Shown in pieces: positions 36,347-45,128 of a stretch of DNA of 64,000 bases (the stretch's first letter is position 1; each line of letters begins with the position of its first letter). A program made the position numbers and the translations under genes. A model generated the notes under the pieces. The model saw only the letters and a program-made list of their open reading frames with translations. It had not been told where the DNA came from and searched no databases. Origin of the DNA: Spirosoma oryzicola. GTDB taxonomy: Bacteria > Bacteroidota > Bacteroidia > Cytophagales > Spirosomataceae. The DNA is taken from contig NZ_CP089544.1 of assembly GCF_021233055.1 (NCBI RefSeq), forward strand, positions 62,001 through 126,000. Direction: 5' to 3'.

Positions 36347-36832
36347 ATGAAAGCAACTACCGAGAAAGCTCGCAAAGCTAGACCGGGCGCTAAGGACAAC
36401 AGCGCACGACAACCGATCTTTATGGCAGCCAATGTTGTGGTACGCATCGTACCTGAGCGAACCGGCCCTTTCGAGCTCATCGCCCAGTCGCGCTCAGGGG
36501 TAACCCATGCCGAAGTGCGAAAACAGGCTTCTTTATTAGAGCTGACGATTCGGGAGTTAGCAATCCTGCTATCGATGAACGAACGGACGATGGCTCGTCG
36601 CTTAGTGAGTGGCTCCTTGAATAAGGTGGAATCTGAACGACTGCTGCTGCTTAAAGCCCTATCGGCCCATGGCCTGCGCGTTTTCGAAGATCAAGGTAAA
36701 TTCAACCGCTGGTTGCGTCGGCCCCTGGAGATTCTGGAAGGTCAATCCCCCCTACAACTGCTGGACACGGCTACTGGCTTCCAGGTAGTAGATCAGATCT
36801 TAGGCCGCATTGAGTATGGCGTTTACAGTTAA
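36347..36832 (+). CDS. Xre/MbcA/ParS-type antitoxin
   Basis: 161 residues from ATG 36347. The toxin-binding DUF2384-like C-terminus is visible (ALSAHGLRVFEDQGKFNRWL then RRPLEILEGQSPLQLLDT, GFQVVDQILGRIEYGVYS), after a helix-turn-helix region (LTIRELAILLSMNERTMARRL). It neutralises the RES toxin encoded 3 bases downstream and probably represses the operon. Confidence 0.88.
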   Translation: MKATTEKARKARPGAKDNSARQPIFMAANVVVRIVPERTGPFELIAQSRSGVTHAEVRKQASLLELTIRELAILLSMNERTMARRLVSGSLNKVESERLLLLKALSAHGLRVFEDQGKFNRWLRRPLEILEGQSPLQLLDTATGFQVVDQILGRIEYGVYS

Positions 36833-36835
36833 GCA

Positions 36836-37369
36836 ATGCCTCTAGTCTACCGTATCCAAAAGAAGCAGTTCATTGAGTCAGTGCTCACGGGAGAAGGAGC
36901 TCGTTTGAACGGTGGTCGCTGGAATCCACCGGGTACTCCCTTAGTTTACACGTCGATGACACCCGAGTTGGCCTTACTGGAAACGCTAGTGCACTTAGAT
37001 GGTACACCCGTACGCGATTTGCCGCCGTTTGTTCGCGTAAGCATCGAGCTACCGGAGGCCATTGAGGAAATCCGACTATCTGAATTGCCCCCAGGTTGGG
37101 ATGCGCTCAAGTATCCTGAAATCCTACCGCAATTTTTACTGCCCAAGCTAATTCCTAGCTATCCCGCCTTGGCCTTTGCCATTCCGTCGGTGATTGTCAG
37201 GAACACGCCTTCGCGTAATATTCTGATCAATCCTTTGCACCCGCTGATGAGTCAAGTAAAAGTGGTGGACGTGATGGCTCATGAGTTCGATGAACGATTA
37301 CAGAAACAAGCTGAGAAGCCAGCGGTAGAAGCCGCTCGGGTTAAGAAGGGCCAAAGACGGTCAACTTAA
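36836..37369 (+). CDS. RES domain toxin
   Basis: 177 residues. RES toxins degrade or modify NAD+. Signature residues are the R-I near the start, GARLNGGRWNPPGTPLVYTS (the Arg and Tyr of the active site) and ALLETLVH (Glu). Paired with the upstream antitoxin with a 3-base gap, so a complete type II toxin-antitoxin operon. The C-terminus carries a Lys/Arg-rich tail. Confidence 0.9.
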   Translation: MPLVYRIQKKQFIESVLTGEGARLNGGRWNPPGTPLVYTSMTPELALLETLVHLDGTPVRDLPPFVRVSIELPEAIEEIRLSELPPGWDALKYPEILPQFLLPKLIPSYPALAFAIPSVIVRNTPSRNILINPLHPLMSQVKVVDVMAHEFDERLQKQAEKPAVEAARVKKGQRRST

Positions 37370-37495
37370 GTGAACCATCCGGTTTCAGTCCTTGCGTGGT
37401 AGAGCGGCTTATACCGTTCAAGAATAGAGCGGTTTTTGAGAATCTTAACTTTTAGTAAATTGGCTGACCTAATTAACATACAAGCCAGTAAGCCA

Positions 37496-37807
37496 ATGAA
37501 ATCGATTTATTTGGGGTTAGCTATTCTGGGAACTCTGCTACCCCTGGCCCAATTTTATGGCTTCCTCACCGAGTACGGCCTTGACTTCGGTTCGTTCTTT
37601 GAGCAACTCTTCGTCAATCACGTGTCCTCGTTTTTTGCCTGGGATGTGTTTATCTCCGCCCTGATCGTCCTAGTGTTGATTCAACAAGAATGGCGCAAAC
37701 AACCCGTTAAACACTATTGGCTAGCCTATGTTGGCTTGTTTTTAGCGGGCGTTTCGTCGGGCTTACCACTGTTTCTGTATCTGCGAGAGAAGAGCAGGAT
37801 CGGTTAG
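37496..37807 (+). CDS. DUF2834 membrane protein
   Basis: 103 residues from ATG 37496 (MKSIYLGLAILGTLLPLAQF). Three hydrophobic segments, and the family pattern FxxLF.N..S.FFAWDVFISALIVL. Inner-membrane protein of unknown function. Start chosen because the upstream 20 codons lack hydrophobic character. Confidence 0.8.
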   Translation: MKSIYLGLAILGTLLPLAQFYGFLTEYGLDFGSFFEQLFVNHVSSFFAWDVFISALIVLVLIQQEWRKQPVKHYWLAYVGLFLAGVSSGLPLFLYLREKSRIG

Positions 37808-37930
37808 AGATGGTGAGGGCATTGATGGGTAGACCGCTGCCGTTCACCCAACCATCAGGCTACCATTCTTTAGTCTGAAATTAGGCGTAGCTGGTACACA
37901 TCTGGTTTAGCCGGCCGCTGATGAAGATTA

Positions 37931-37959
37931 CATGATCTAAACTGGGAGCGTTTCCAGGA
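37931..37959 (+). repeat. Dispersed GTCTCA/GGGAGC motif, copy 12
   Basis: CATGATCTAAACTGGGAGCG then TTTCCAGGA. Confidence 0.5.
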
Positions 37960-38029
37960 GGCTGATCTTTCAAAGGCTATTAGCTTGCAGTTTCGTACTT
38001 TGGCTACCCTATAGACTCTTGTATAACTA

Positions 38030-38449
38030 ATGGATTTACAGACTCAACTAAATAAAGAAGCGGTCAGGCGTTTCAACCAAGAAGTGATCGCCGAAGGCAA
38101 CATCAACAGTTTCAACGAATTGATGGATGACCAGTTTATTAACCATTCCGCCCCATTAGGCACTGATAATGGTCCGCAAGGCATGATCAATACCTTCAAC
38201 AATATCCTTCGCCCCGCTCTGGCGGATATGCAGGTAATTATTCACGATCAAATTGCGGAAGGGGATTTAGTGACCACGCGCAAAACCATTACTGGAACCC
38301 ATACGGGAAGCTTGATGGGCATATCGCCAACGGATCGGTCAGTGAGTATCGAGGTCATTGACGTGGTACGATTACGCGACGGGAAATACATTGAACACTG
38401 GGGTATCAATACCTTACCCGTTGTTTTACAACAGTTAGCCAAAAATTGA
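38030..38449 (+). CDS. Ester cyclase (SnoaL-like polyketide cyclase fold)
   Basis: 139 residues. NTF2-like fold with EAVRRFNQEVIAEGNINSFN, FINHSAPLG, IIHDQIAEGDLVTTRKTITGTHTG and DVVRLRDGKYIEHWGINT, the last supplying the conserved D...E-H-W motif. Substrate unknown in bacteria of this type. Confidence 0.85.
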   Translation: MDLQTQLNKEAVRRFNQEVIAEGNINSFNELMDDQFINHSAPLGTDNGPQGMINTFNNILRPALADMQVIIHDQIAEGDLVTTRKTITGTHTGSLMGISPTDRSVSIEVIDVVRLRDGKYIEHWGINTLPVVLQQLAKN

Positions 38450-38630
38450 GCCTTTCGTGAGAATAAGTAGATGTTACTCGATTTGACGCTTTTAAGGTAG
38501 ATGCACGGTTACTTTATATACTATTGGATCTTAGGGTAGAAGTCGCTCATTGTCCATCACCTGCGCGATGCAACGCTTTTGTGCCTATGCTCGGTCTATA
38601 AAGGTGGTGAAGTAATTCAACTAAGCGCTT

Positions 38631-39869
38631 ATGAAAAATGCATTGATCTTATTGGCCTTCCTGGCAGCGACAACTAGCTGTAAAAAAAACGAACCTGATC
38701 CATCGGTTTCACCAGAGATCAACCCAGCGAACCGAAGTGTGTTAACCTATACAACCAATTTCCCAGGCACCTACCAAGTGACCGATTACGATGCCAACGG
38801 CATACCAACACGGGCCAACGTGTCCGTCTTTTACCCATTTGGCGTTACGCCAACCGGTACTTATACCAGTTCAGTTAAGCTGGAATACGACGCTCGGCTA
38901 CGAGTAAAAAAAACGGTCCAGATTTTTAATGAACTGGGTAACCAATCCTGTTGTCCCGGAAGCGCACCCTTCACTGACCCCGACCGACAACTAATCAACC
39001 AATACGAGTATCAGGGCAACACCAACAATATCACCCGTGAGATTGCCTATACCGTCAATGTCAAAACGGGTGAGAAATCCGTTGTTTCCGAGCGCTTCCG
39101 AACCTTCACCGAGTCGGGCATGCTCACTCAGGAAAAATTAGGTACTAAGCCGGTTTATGAGGCGAGCTATGATCCGTATGATAATCCGTTAACCGAAACC
39201 CTATACGCAGCTGATGGAGCACCTGTGGTTAGCCGTCAATGGGACTATGTATTCGACACCAGCCATCGTATTTTGAGCCGACGCATCAAAAACTCGGTGT
39301 TGTTTGAGAACAATACGTATGACAACCAAGGGCGAATTATACGGCGGGTCACCAATATGACCGTCATGACACCCTTCAAACCCAGCTATGATATGGGGCG
39401 ATTGATTGATTATCGTTTTGACCGGCATGAGGAGCGGGGTGATATGAGTTTCATGTTTTTTCAGTTTACGGGCCAGTGGACCCAACAGCCACCGCAAGTG
39501 CTCACCTACACCTATGCAGGCGAGGAGACGCTGATTGTCAACACCGCTTATACGTTTTGGCAAAACAAGGCGGGCATCGATCAACCCCAATTCGATTTTG
39601 ATCAGCTTCCTAAAGAGGAGCTGATCTCGATTAAGGTTACCAAATGGCATCTCAATAAATGGGACAAGGTCAATCGGGAGGAGTTTACGCATGCTTATGT
39701 CAGTGACCGATTGAAGCCTGAACAGCGGGGTACCATCTATGCCAGTGATAATGCGTATTCATATGATGAGCGAGGTAACTTGGTGGGCAGTGAAGGCAGT
39801 CAAACCAACTTTTATGATATGCTCCCCACCAAAGTCAATGCATTTACAGCCCGGTACAAAAACTTCTGA
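38631..39869 (+). CDS. Lipoprotein with YD-repeat-like strands
   Basis: 412 residues with a lipoprotein signal (LLAFLAATTSC, Cys17). The body has repeated short segments such as YDARLRVKKTVQIFNELGN, YDPYDNPLTETLYAADG, YDNQGRIIRRVTN and YDERGNLVGSEGS, resembling the Y-D repeats of RHS-like beta helices but irregular. Probably a surface or periplasmic lipoprotein of unknown role. A CCTCAGG/CCTGAGG hairpin follows the stop. Confidence 0.7.
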   Translation: MKNALILLAFLAATTSCKKNEPDPSVSPEINPANRSVLTYTTNFPGTYQVTDYDANGIPTRANVSVFYPFGVTPTGTYTSSVKLEYDARLRVKKTVQIFNELGNQSCCPGSAPFTDPDRQLINQYEYQGNTNNITREIAYTVNVKTGEKSVVSERFRTFTESGMLTQEKLGTKPVYEASYDPYDNPLTETLYAADGAPVVSRQWDYVFDTSHRILSRRIKNSVLFENNTYDNQGRIIRRVTNMTVMTPFKPSYDMGRLIDYRFDRHEERGDMSFMFFQFTGQWTQQPPQVLTYTYAGEETLIVNTAYTFWQNKAGIDQPQFDFDQLPKEELISIKVTKWHLNKWDKVNREEFTHAYVSDRLKPEQRGTIYASDNAYSYDERGNLVGSEGSQTNFYDMLPTKVNAFTARYKNF

Positions 39870-39892
39870 GAAGCGATAAGTCAAGTTAGATC

Positions 39893-39919
39893 CGGACCTC
39901 AGGAAAAGCCTGAGGGCCG
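39893..39919 (+). terminator. Hairpin after lipoprotein gene
   Basis: CGGACCTCAGG and CCTGAGGGCCG pair around AAAAG, and GTTAG/CTAAC outside also pair. 24 bases past the stop; no U-run. Confidence 0.5.
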
Positions 39920-40068
39920 TGCTGCTAACAAGGAAGTCGCTTTCGGTTCAAGGCGGCAGATAAACCCGCCTGGTAGACCGGATTAGAGGCTGATTGATTG
40001 GCAAGAGCTTGTAAAAGCTATGATCGACACAAGAACCACCGTATAGGTCCTCGCTATAACTATATCCC

Positions 40069-40124
40069 AAAACGCCCCAATTATAGATATCCACATGTCT
40101 TAGGTAGGAGCGTTTTCTTAAGAT
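40069..40124 (+). repeat. Dispersed motif copy 13 with extended upstream arm
   Basis: AAAACGCCCCAATTATAGAT then CATGTCTTAGGTAGGAGCG. Two differences over 44 bases from the copy at 11938. Confidence 0.7.
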
Positions 40125-40235
40125 ATTGTTACATAAGCCTACTTGATAATTGCACAGCGTATGCTCAATCGTAAAGCTCATCCAGTCGACCAAACTTCCA
40201 ATTAAGTCAGTAAAGGATAGATTCACCTGGTTTGT

Positions 40236-40266
40236 TGGCTTTCTCTCAAATCCAGTCCTATCTTTG
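40236..40266 (+). promoter_or_regulatory. Promoter of metal-efflux operon
   Basis: TTG - about 21 bases - TATCTTTG, then CGCC and the ATG at 40271. Fits the Bacteroidetes TAnnTTTG promoter with a nearly leaderless transcript, as at arsR. Confidence 0.55.
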
Positions 40267-40270
40267 CGCC

Positions 40271-40669
40271 ATGAAATCCGTCACGTCTCTCTTTCTAGGC
40301 ATCCTGCTGTTGGTGGGCAGTCTGTTTCCCCAGACAGACGTGGAGGAAGTGTATAAAATTCCCGGCTTGCTGGCGCATTATCAACTGCACAAGAAAACGG
40401 CCCCGCGTGGCTTTGACTTCTGGCAGTTTCTGGACATGCATTACAATGCCTCCTCCCAGCATGCCAAGCTACCCCACGAAGGTGTAAAGATCCCACTCTA
40501 TAATCACCTTTCTGCGGGCTTCGTCTTTACATTAACCCCCTTCCAGCCCCAGCGGATTCCGGCCGAATTGGTGTCGTTGATCCCCTGGCCACAGGTTCAT
40601 TTCTCGTACGAGAACCTGTATTCGTTCCTCAACATTTCGTTTCTGTTTCAGCCTCCGCAGTTGGGCTAA
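40271..40669 (+). CDS. Small exported protein of the efflux operon
   Basis: 132 residues with a signal-like N-terminus (MKSVTSLFLGILLLVGSLFP). The mature part (YKIPGLLAHYQLHKKTAPRG, FDFWQFLDMHYNASSQHAK) holds several His residues. This type of short periplasmic protein often precedes CusA/CzcA in Bacteroidetes and might bind metal, but no biochemical role is known to me. 94 bases before the pump gene. Confidence 0.65.
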   Translation: MKSVTSLFLGILLLVGSLFPQTDVEEVYKIPGLLAHYQLHKKTAPRGFDFWQFLDMHYNASSQHAKLPHEGVKIPLYNHLSAGFVFTLTPFQPQRIPAELVSLIPWPQVHFSYENLYSFLNISFLFQPPQLG

Positions 40670-40763
40670 CTCCGTTTTTGTGGTGTAGGCTTGCCGACTG
40701 GGCATGCGCTTTCGCGTGTGGCTCGGTTCGCCGGCTATTCTTTCTCAACGAGTTATCCCCATC

Positions 40764-43700
40764 ATGCTTTATAAAATCATTCAGTTCTCGGTGCAGAACA
40801 AGCTGGCCATTGGCGTATTCATGGCCATATGGGTCGCCTATGGTGCCTATCAGATGGGTCAGCTTCCCATTGATGCAGTTCCCGATATCACCAATAACCA
40901 GGTTCAGGTCATTACTACGGCGCCGTCGCTGGGGGCCGAAGATGTCGAGCGTCTGATTACGTTCCCTATCGAACAAGCTATCAGTAACATTCCTGGGCTT
41001 AAAGAAAGTCGCAGTTTATCGCGGTTTGGCCTCTCGCTGATCACCATCGTTTTTGACGATAATGCCGACGTTTACTGGGCTCGTCAGCAGGTTTCCGAGC
41101 GGCTGGCGCAGGTGGATATCAATCAAAACGCCAACAAGCCCGAGCTGGCTCCGGTGACGACGGGCCTTGGTGAGATCTACCAGTACGTAGTCAGGCCTAA
41201 AAAAGGATTTAAGAAAAAGTATTCCCTGGCCGACCTGCGTACGACCCAGGATTGGGTAATCCGTCGGGGGCTTCTCGGAACCCCAGGCGTGGCCGACGTC
41301 GCTACATTCGGGGGCGATCTCAAGCAATACGAAGTGGCCGTCAATCCGGCCCGACTGAAAGCGCTCAACCTCACGATCAGTGATGTGTTCACGGCCCTGA
41401 GCCGAAACAACCAGAATACGGGTGGGGCTTACATCGAAAAAGGACCTTCTGTTCTCTATATCCGGAGCGTCGGGCTGGCTAAAACCAGGCAGGACCTGGG
41501 TCAGATTGTGGTCAAGAATACACCAAATGGAACGCCCGTCCTGATTTCTCACGTAGCTGAAATCCGCCTGGGAGCTGCTATTCGGTACGGGGCATTAACA
41601 ATGGCGGGTCAGGGTGAATTGACGGGCGGTATCGTGATGATGCTCAAAGGTGGCAATTCGTCGGACGTGATCCAGAACGTCAAAAAACGGATCGCCGAGA
41701 TACAGAAAACGTTACCCGATGGTCTGGAAATCGAACCGTTTCTCGACCGGACTAAGATGGTCAACAACGCCATTGGCACCGTCGAACATAATCTGCTGGA
41801 AGGAGCCCTAATCGTGGTGCTAGTGCTGATATTATTCCTGGGCAACTGGCGGGCGGGACTGCTGGTGGCTTCCGTCATCCCTCTGTCCATGCTCTTCGCC
41901 ATCTCCATGATGAATTCATTTGGGGTTAGCGGCAATCTGATGAGCCTGGGGGCGCTGGATTTCGGTCTGATCGTGGATGGCGCGGTTATCATCGTAGAAG
42001 CCATTCTGCACCACCTGCACGCATCCAAAAAGTACGCGACACTCAACCAGATTTCGCAGCACGACATGGACCAGGAGGTAACCGATTCGGCCTCCCGCAT
42101 GATGAACGCAGCCGTATTTGGCCAGATCATTATCCTGATCGTCTACCTGCCAATTCTTTCCCTGTCGGGTATTGAAGGCAAGATGTTTAAACCAATGGCC
42201 CAGACCGTGGCCTTTGCCATTCTGGGCGCTTTCATCCTCTCGATCACCTACGTACCCATGATCAGTTCGCTGCTGATCAGCAAAAAAATCACCCCTAAAC
42301 CCACGCTTTCGGATCGGGCGATGGCCCGGATCGAGAACGCGTATCTGGGGTTGCTGGTCAGGGCGTTACGTATTCGCAAGCTGATTGTTGGCGCGGCTTT
42401 CGCCCTGCTGGCGGTGGCGATTCTGTTGTTCAGCCGGATGGGGGGCGAATTTATTCCCCAGCTCGAAGAAGGTGATTTTGCGGTCGAAACCCGGCTGCTG
42501 GTTGGTACCAACCTCAGCACGACCATCGATGCCATTACCCGAATCTCGGAGACGCTGAAAGCGAAATATCCCGAAGTAGAGAAAGTCGTTTCCCGCATTG
42601 GTAGCGCTGAGATTCCGACAGACCCCATGCCCATTGAAGGCGGGGACATGATTGTCGTACTAAAAGACAAATCCCAGTGGAGTAGCGCGCATGCGTTTCC
42701 TGAGCTGGCCAGTAAAATGGCGGCCACGGCCCAGGACGTCATGCCCGGCGTGATGACGGGCTTTCAGTTTCCGGTTCAGATGCGCTTCAATGAATTGATG
42801 ACCGGTGCCAAGCAGGACGTGGTCTGCAAAATTTACGGCGAAGACTTAAGCAAGTTAGCGACCTACGCCCTGCAATTGGGCAACATCAGCAAGACGGTAA
42901 ACGGAACTGCCGACTGGTACATCGAAACCGTGACGGGTATGCCGCAAATCGTCATTGACTTTAACCGGAGCGAAATTGCCCGTTATGGATTGACGATTGA
43001 GGACGTGAACCGCACCATCAACGCTGCGTTTGCCGGGGCTACGGCGGGCCAGATGTACGAAGGCGAAAAACGCTTTGATCTAGTCGTTCGGGTAGGGAAT
43101 GAAGGCCGCAAAAACATCACCGACGTGCAGAATCTGCCGGTATCTACCCCCGCCGGGGTGCAGATACCGCTTTATCAGGTAGCTACGATCCGGGAAATTG
43201 AGGGGCCTAACCAGATCCAGCGTGAGAATACCCGCCGACGGATCATTGTGGGGTTCAACGTCCGGGGTCGGGATGTGCAGTCCATCGTTGACGAACTACA
43301 ACAAAAGGTAGCGGCTAACATCCAGTTCGAACCAGGCTACACTATTACCTACGGGGGAGCTTTCGAGAATTTACAACAAGCCAAAGCCCGCTTGAGTATA
43401 GCCGTTCCGGTGGCGCTGCTGTTGATCTTCGGTCTGCTGTATTTCACCTTTTCATCCCTCAAAGAAGGAGCATTGATCTTTACGGCGATCCCCTTGTCAG
43501 CGATTGGCGGGGTGTTTGCCCTGGTCCTCCGGGACATGCCGTTCAGCATTTCGGCCGGAGTTGGATTTATAGCCTTGTTCGGGGTGGCCGTCCTGAATGG
43601 TATCGTGCTGATCTCGGAATTCAACCGACTCAAGGAAGAAGAACGACTTCCGGATATCGGGAAATTGGTAATGACCGGCACCCTAAACCGGCTTCGCCCG

Positions 43701-45125
43701 GTTCTGATGACGGCGGCCGTAGCATCGTTGGGCTTTTTGCCGATGGCGCTGAGCAACGGGGCTGGTGCCGAAGTGCAGCGCCCCCTGGCTACAGTGGTCA
43801 TTGGCGGATTGATATCGGCTACGCTGCTGACCTTGTTTGTGTTACCCGCGCTTTATGTCCTGGTTGAGTGTAAACCCAAACGAGTGGTTCCCAAAGAAGT
43901 AGCCGCGTTGCTCTTGGTCCTGCTACTGGGAAGCGTGAGCCAGGCGCAGGACCAAATAAACCCGATTGATCTGAACCAAGCCATGACGCTGGCACTCGTC
44001 AAGAACGGACAGGTGCAGAGCGCACGGCTGAGCGAGCAGGCCGGAGAACGCCTGCAGGCGAGTGCGGTGGACATTGCCAAGACGGTCTTCAGTGCCGACT
44101 ATGGTAAGTTCAATAGCGTTAGTAACGATACGCGCATCGGGGTGAGTCAGGCGTTTAGTTTTCCGTCGGTCTACGCCAACCAGCGGAAACAGTTTGAGGC
44201 TAACTATCTAGCCGCTCAGGCGCAACGTAAACTGACGGAAGCCGATATTCGGGCTCTGGTGCGGCAAGCCTACTTTGACTACGCTGTCCTGCTTCAGCGC
44301 CGACAGCTGCTGATCTACGCCGATACCCTGTTTCGCCTGTTTGAAGCCAAGTCGCAGGCCCGGTTCGAGAAGGGGGCCGCCAACGTACTGGAAAAAACAG
44401 CCGCTGAATCCCAGCGCCAGCAAATTTCTAATCAGTTGACCATGCTCAACCGAGACATGGTTGTTGTGCGGAATGAATTTAGTCAGCTGCTTCAGGGAGG
44501 GCAGACCTATACCCCCCGCGTAGACAGCCCCCAGATTGATGAGCGACTCATCCTGGCTGATTCATCGACGAATAGCCTGCCGATCCTGGAGCTGGCCAAC
44601 CAGCAGCAGCGGGCCGCTCAGTTTCGTTACCAGACTGAGAAATCCCGGCTATTACCCGATTTAATCGTGGGCTACAATAACCAAAGTCTGATCGGAACTC
44701 AGCTGGTCAATGGGCAGGAGCTGACCTATACGGGCAGTACCCGTTTTGGCTACGTCAGTGCGGGGGTGGCGATACCCCTTTTTTTCAAAGCCCAAAACGC
44801 CCGTGTTTCGGCGGCCAAACTAGATTGGCAACGCAGTCAGCAACAGGCCGATTATATTCAGCGCCAACTGGAAACCGACCGCCGAAACGCGCTTGAGCAG
44901 GTCCATAAATACCGCCAAAGTCTGACCTATTACCAAAGCCAGGGTCTGAGAAACGCGGATACTATCATTAGTACGGCCGATCAGCAGTTCCAGGGTGGAG
45001 AAATCGATTACCTGCAATGGGTTATTCTGGTCGGTCAGGCCATCAGCATCCGCAATGAGTACATCAACGCGCTCAGCAGCTACAACCAGGCGGTTATCCA
45101 ATCCCTACAATTGAACAATCTGTAA
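40764..45125 (+). CDS. CusA/CzcA heavy-metal RND pump fused to a TolC-like channel
   Basis: 1453 residues from ATG 40764 (MLYKIIQFSVQNKLAIG, the standard RND start; a longer frame adds 20 residues). Residues about 1-1035 are a heavy-metal RND transporter: first TM, PDITNNQVQVIT, then the TM4 motif LMSLGALDFGLIVDGAVIIVE with the Asp-Gly pair and Glu of proton relay, MGGEFIPQLEEGDF, and the TM10-12 segment LNRLRPVLMTA. After a last TM (LLLVLLLGSVSQAQ, which also resembles a signal peptide) residues about 1065-1453 are a TolC-type outer-membrane factor (two helical-hairpin repeats). The fusion links inner- and outer-membrane parts in one polypeptide, a known Bacteroidetes arrangement. Confidence 0.92.
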   Translation: MLYKIIQFSVQNKLAIGVFMAIWVAYGAYQMGQLPIDAVPDITNNQVQVITTAPSLGAEDVERLITFPIEQAISNIPGLKESRSLSRFGLSLITIVFDDNADVYWARQQVSERLAQVDINQNANKPELAPVTTGLGEIYQYVVRPKKGFKKKYSLADLRTTQDWVIRRGLLGTPGVADVATFGGDLKQYEVAVNPARLKALNLTISDVFTALSRNNQNTGGAYIEKGPSVLYIRSVGLAKTRQDLGQIVVKNTPNGTPVLISHVAEIRLGAAIRYGALTMAGQGELTGGIVMMLKGGNSSDVIQNVKKRIAEIQKTLPDGLEIEPFLDRTKMVNNAIGTVEHNLLEGALIVVLVLILFLGNWRAGLLVASVIPLSMLFAISMMNSFGVSGNLMSLGALDFGLIVDGAVIIVEAILHHLHASKKYATLNQISQHDMDQEVTDSASRMMNAAVFGQIIILIVYLPILSLSGIEGKMFKPMAQTVAFAILGAFILSITYVPMISSLLISKKITPKPTLSDRAMARIENAYLGLLVRALRIRKLIVGAAFALLAVAILLFSRMGGEFIPQLEEGDFAVETRLLVGTNLSTTIDAITRISETLKAKYPEVEKVVSRIGSAEIPTDPMPIEGGDMIVVLKDKSQWSSAHAFPELASKMAATAQDVMPGVMTGFQFPVQMRFNELMTGAKQDVVCKIYGEDLSKLATYALQLGNISKTVNGTADWYIETVTGMPQIVIDFNRSEIARYGLTIEDVNRTINAAFAGATAGQMYEGEKRFDLVVRVGNEGRKNITDVQNLPVSTPAGVQIPLYQVATIREIEGPNQIQRENTRRRIIVGFNVRGRDVQSIVDELQQKVAANIQFEPGYTITYGGAFENLQQAKARLSIAVPVALLLIFGLLYFTFSSLKEGALIFTAIPLSAIGGVFALVLRDMPFSISAGVGFIALFGVAVLNGIVLISEFNRLKEEERLPDIGKLVMTGTLNRLRPVLMTAAVASLGFLPMALSNGAGAEVQRPLATVVIGGLISATLLTLFVLPALYVLVECKPKRVVPKEVAALLLVLLLGSVSQAQDQINPIDLNQAMTLALVKNGQVQSARLSEQAGERLQASAVDIAKTVFSADYGKFNSVSNDTRIGVSQAFSFPSVYANQRKQFEANYLAAQAQRKLTEADIRALVRQAYFDYAVLLQRRQLLIYADTLFRLFEAKSQARFEKGAANVLEKTAAESQRQQISNQLTMLNRDMVVVRNEFSQLLQGGQTYTPRVDSPQIDERLILADSSTNSLPILELANQQQRAAQFRYQTEKSRLLPDLIVGYNNQSLIGTQLVNGQELTYTGSTRFGYVSAGVAIPLFFKAQNARVSAAKLDWQRSQQQADYIQRQLETDRRNALEQVHKYRQSLTYYQSQGLRNADTIISTADQQFQGGEIDYLQWVILVGQAISIRNEYINALSSYNQAVIQSLQLNNL

Positions 45126-45128
45126 GCT

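Larger units (their letters stand above)
39870..40270. other. Intergenic region before the metal-efflux operon
   Basis: About 400 bases: hairpin just after the lipoprotein gene, dispersed motif copy 13, and the promoter of the next operon. Confidence 0.45.
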
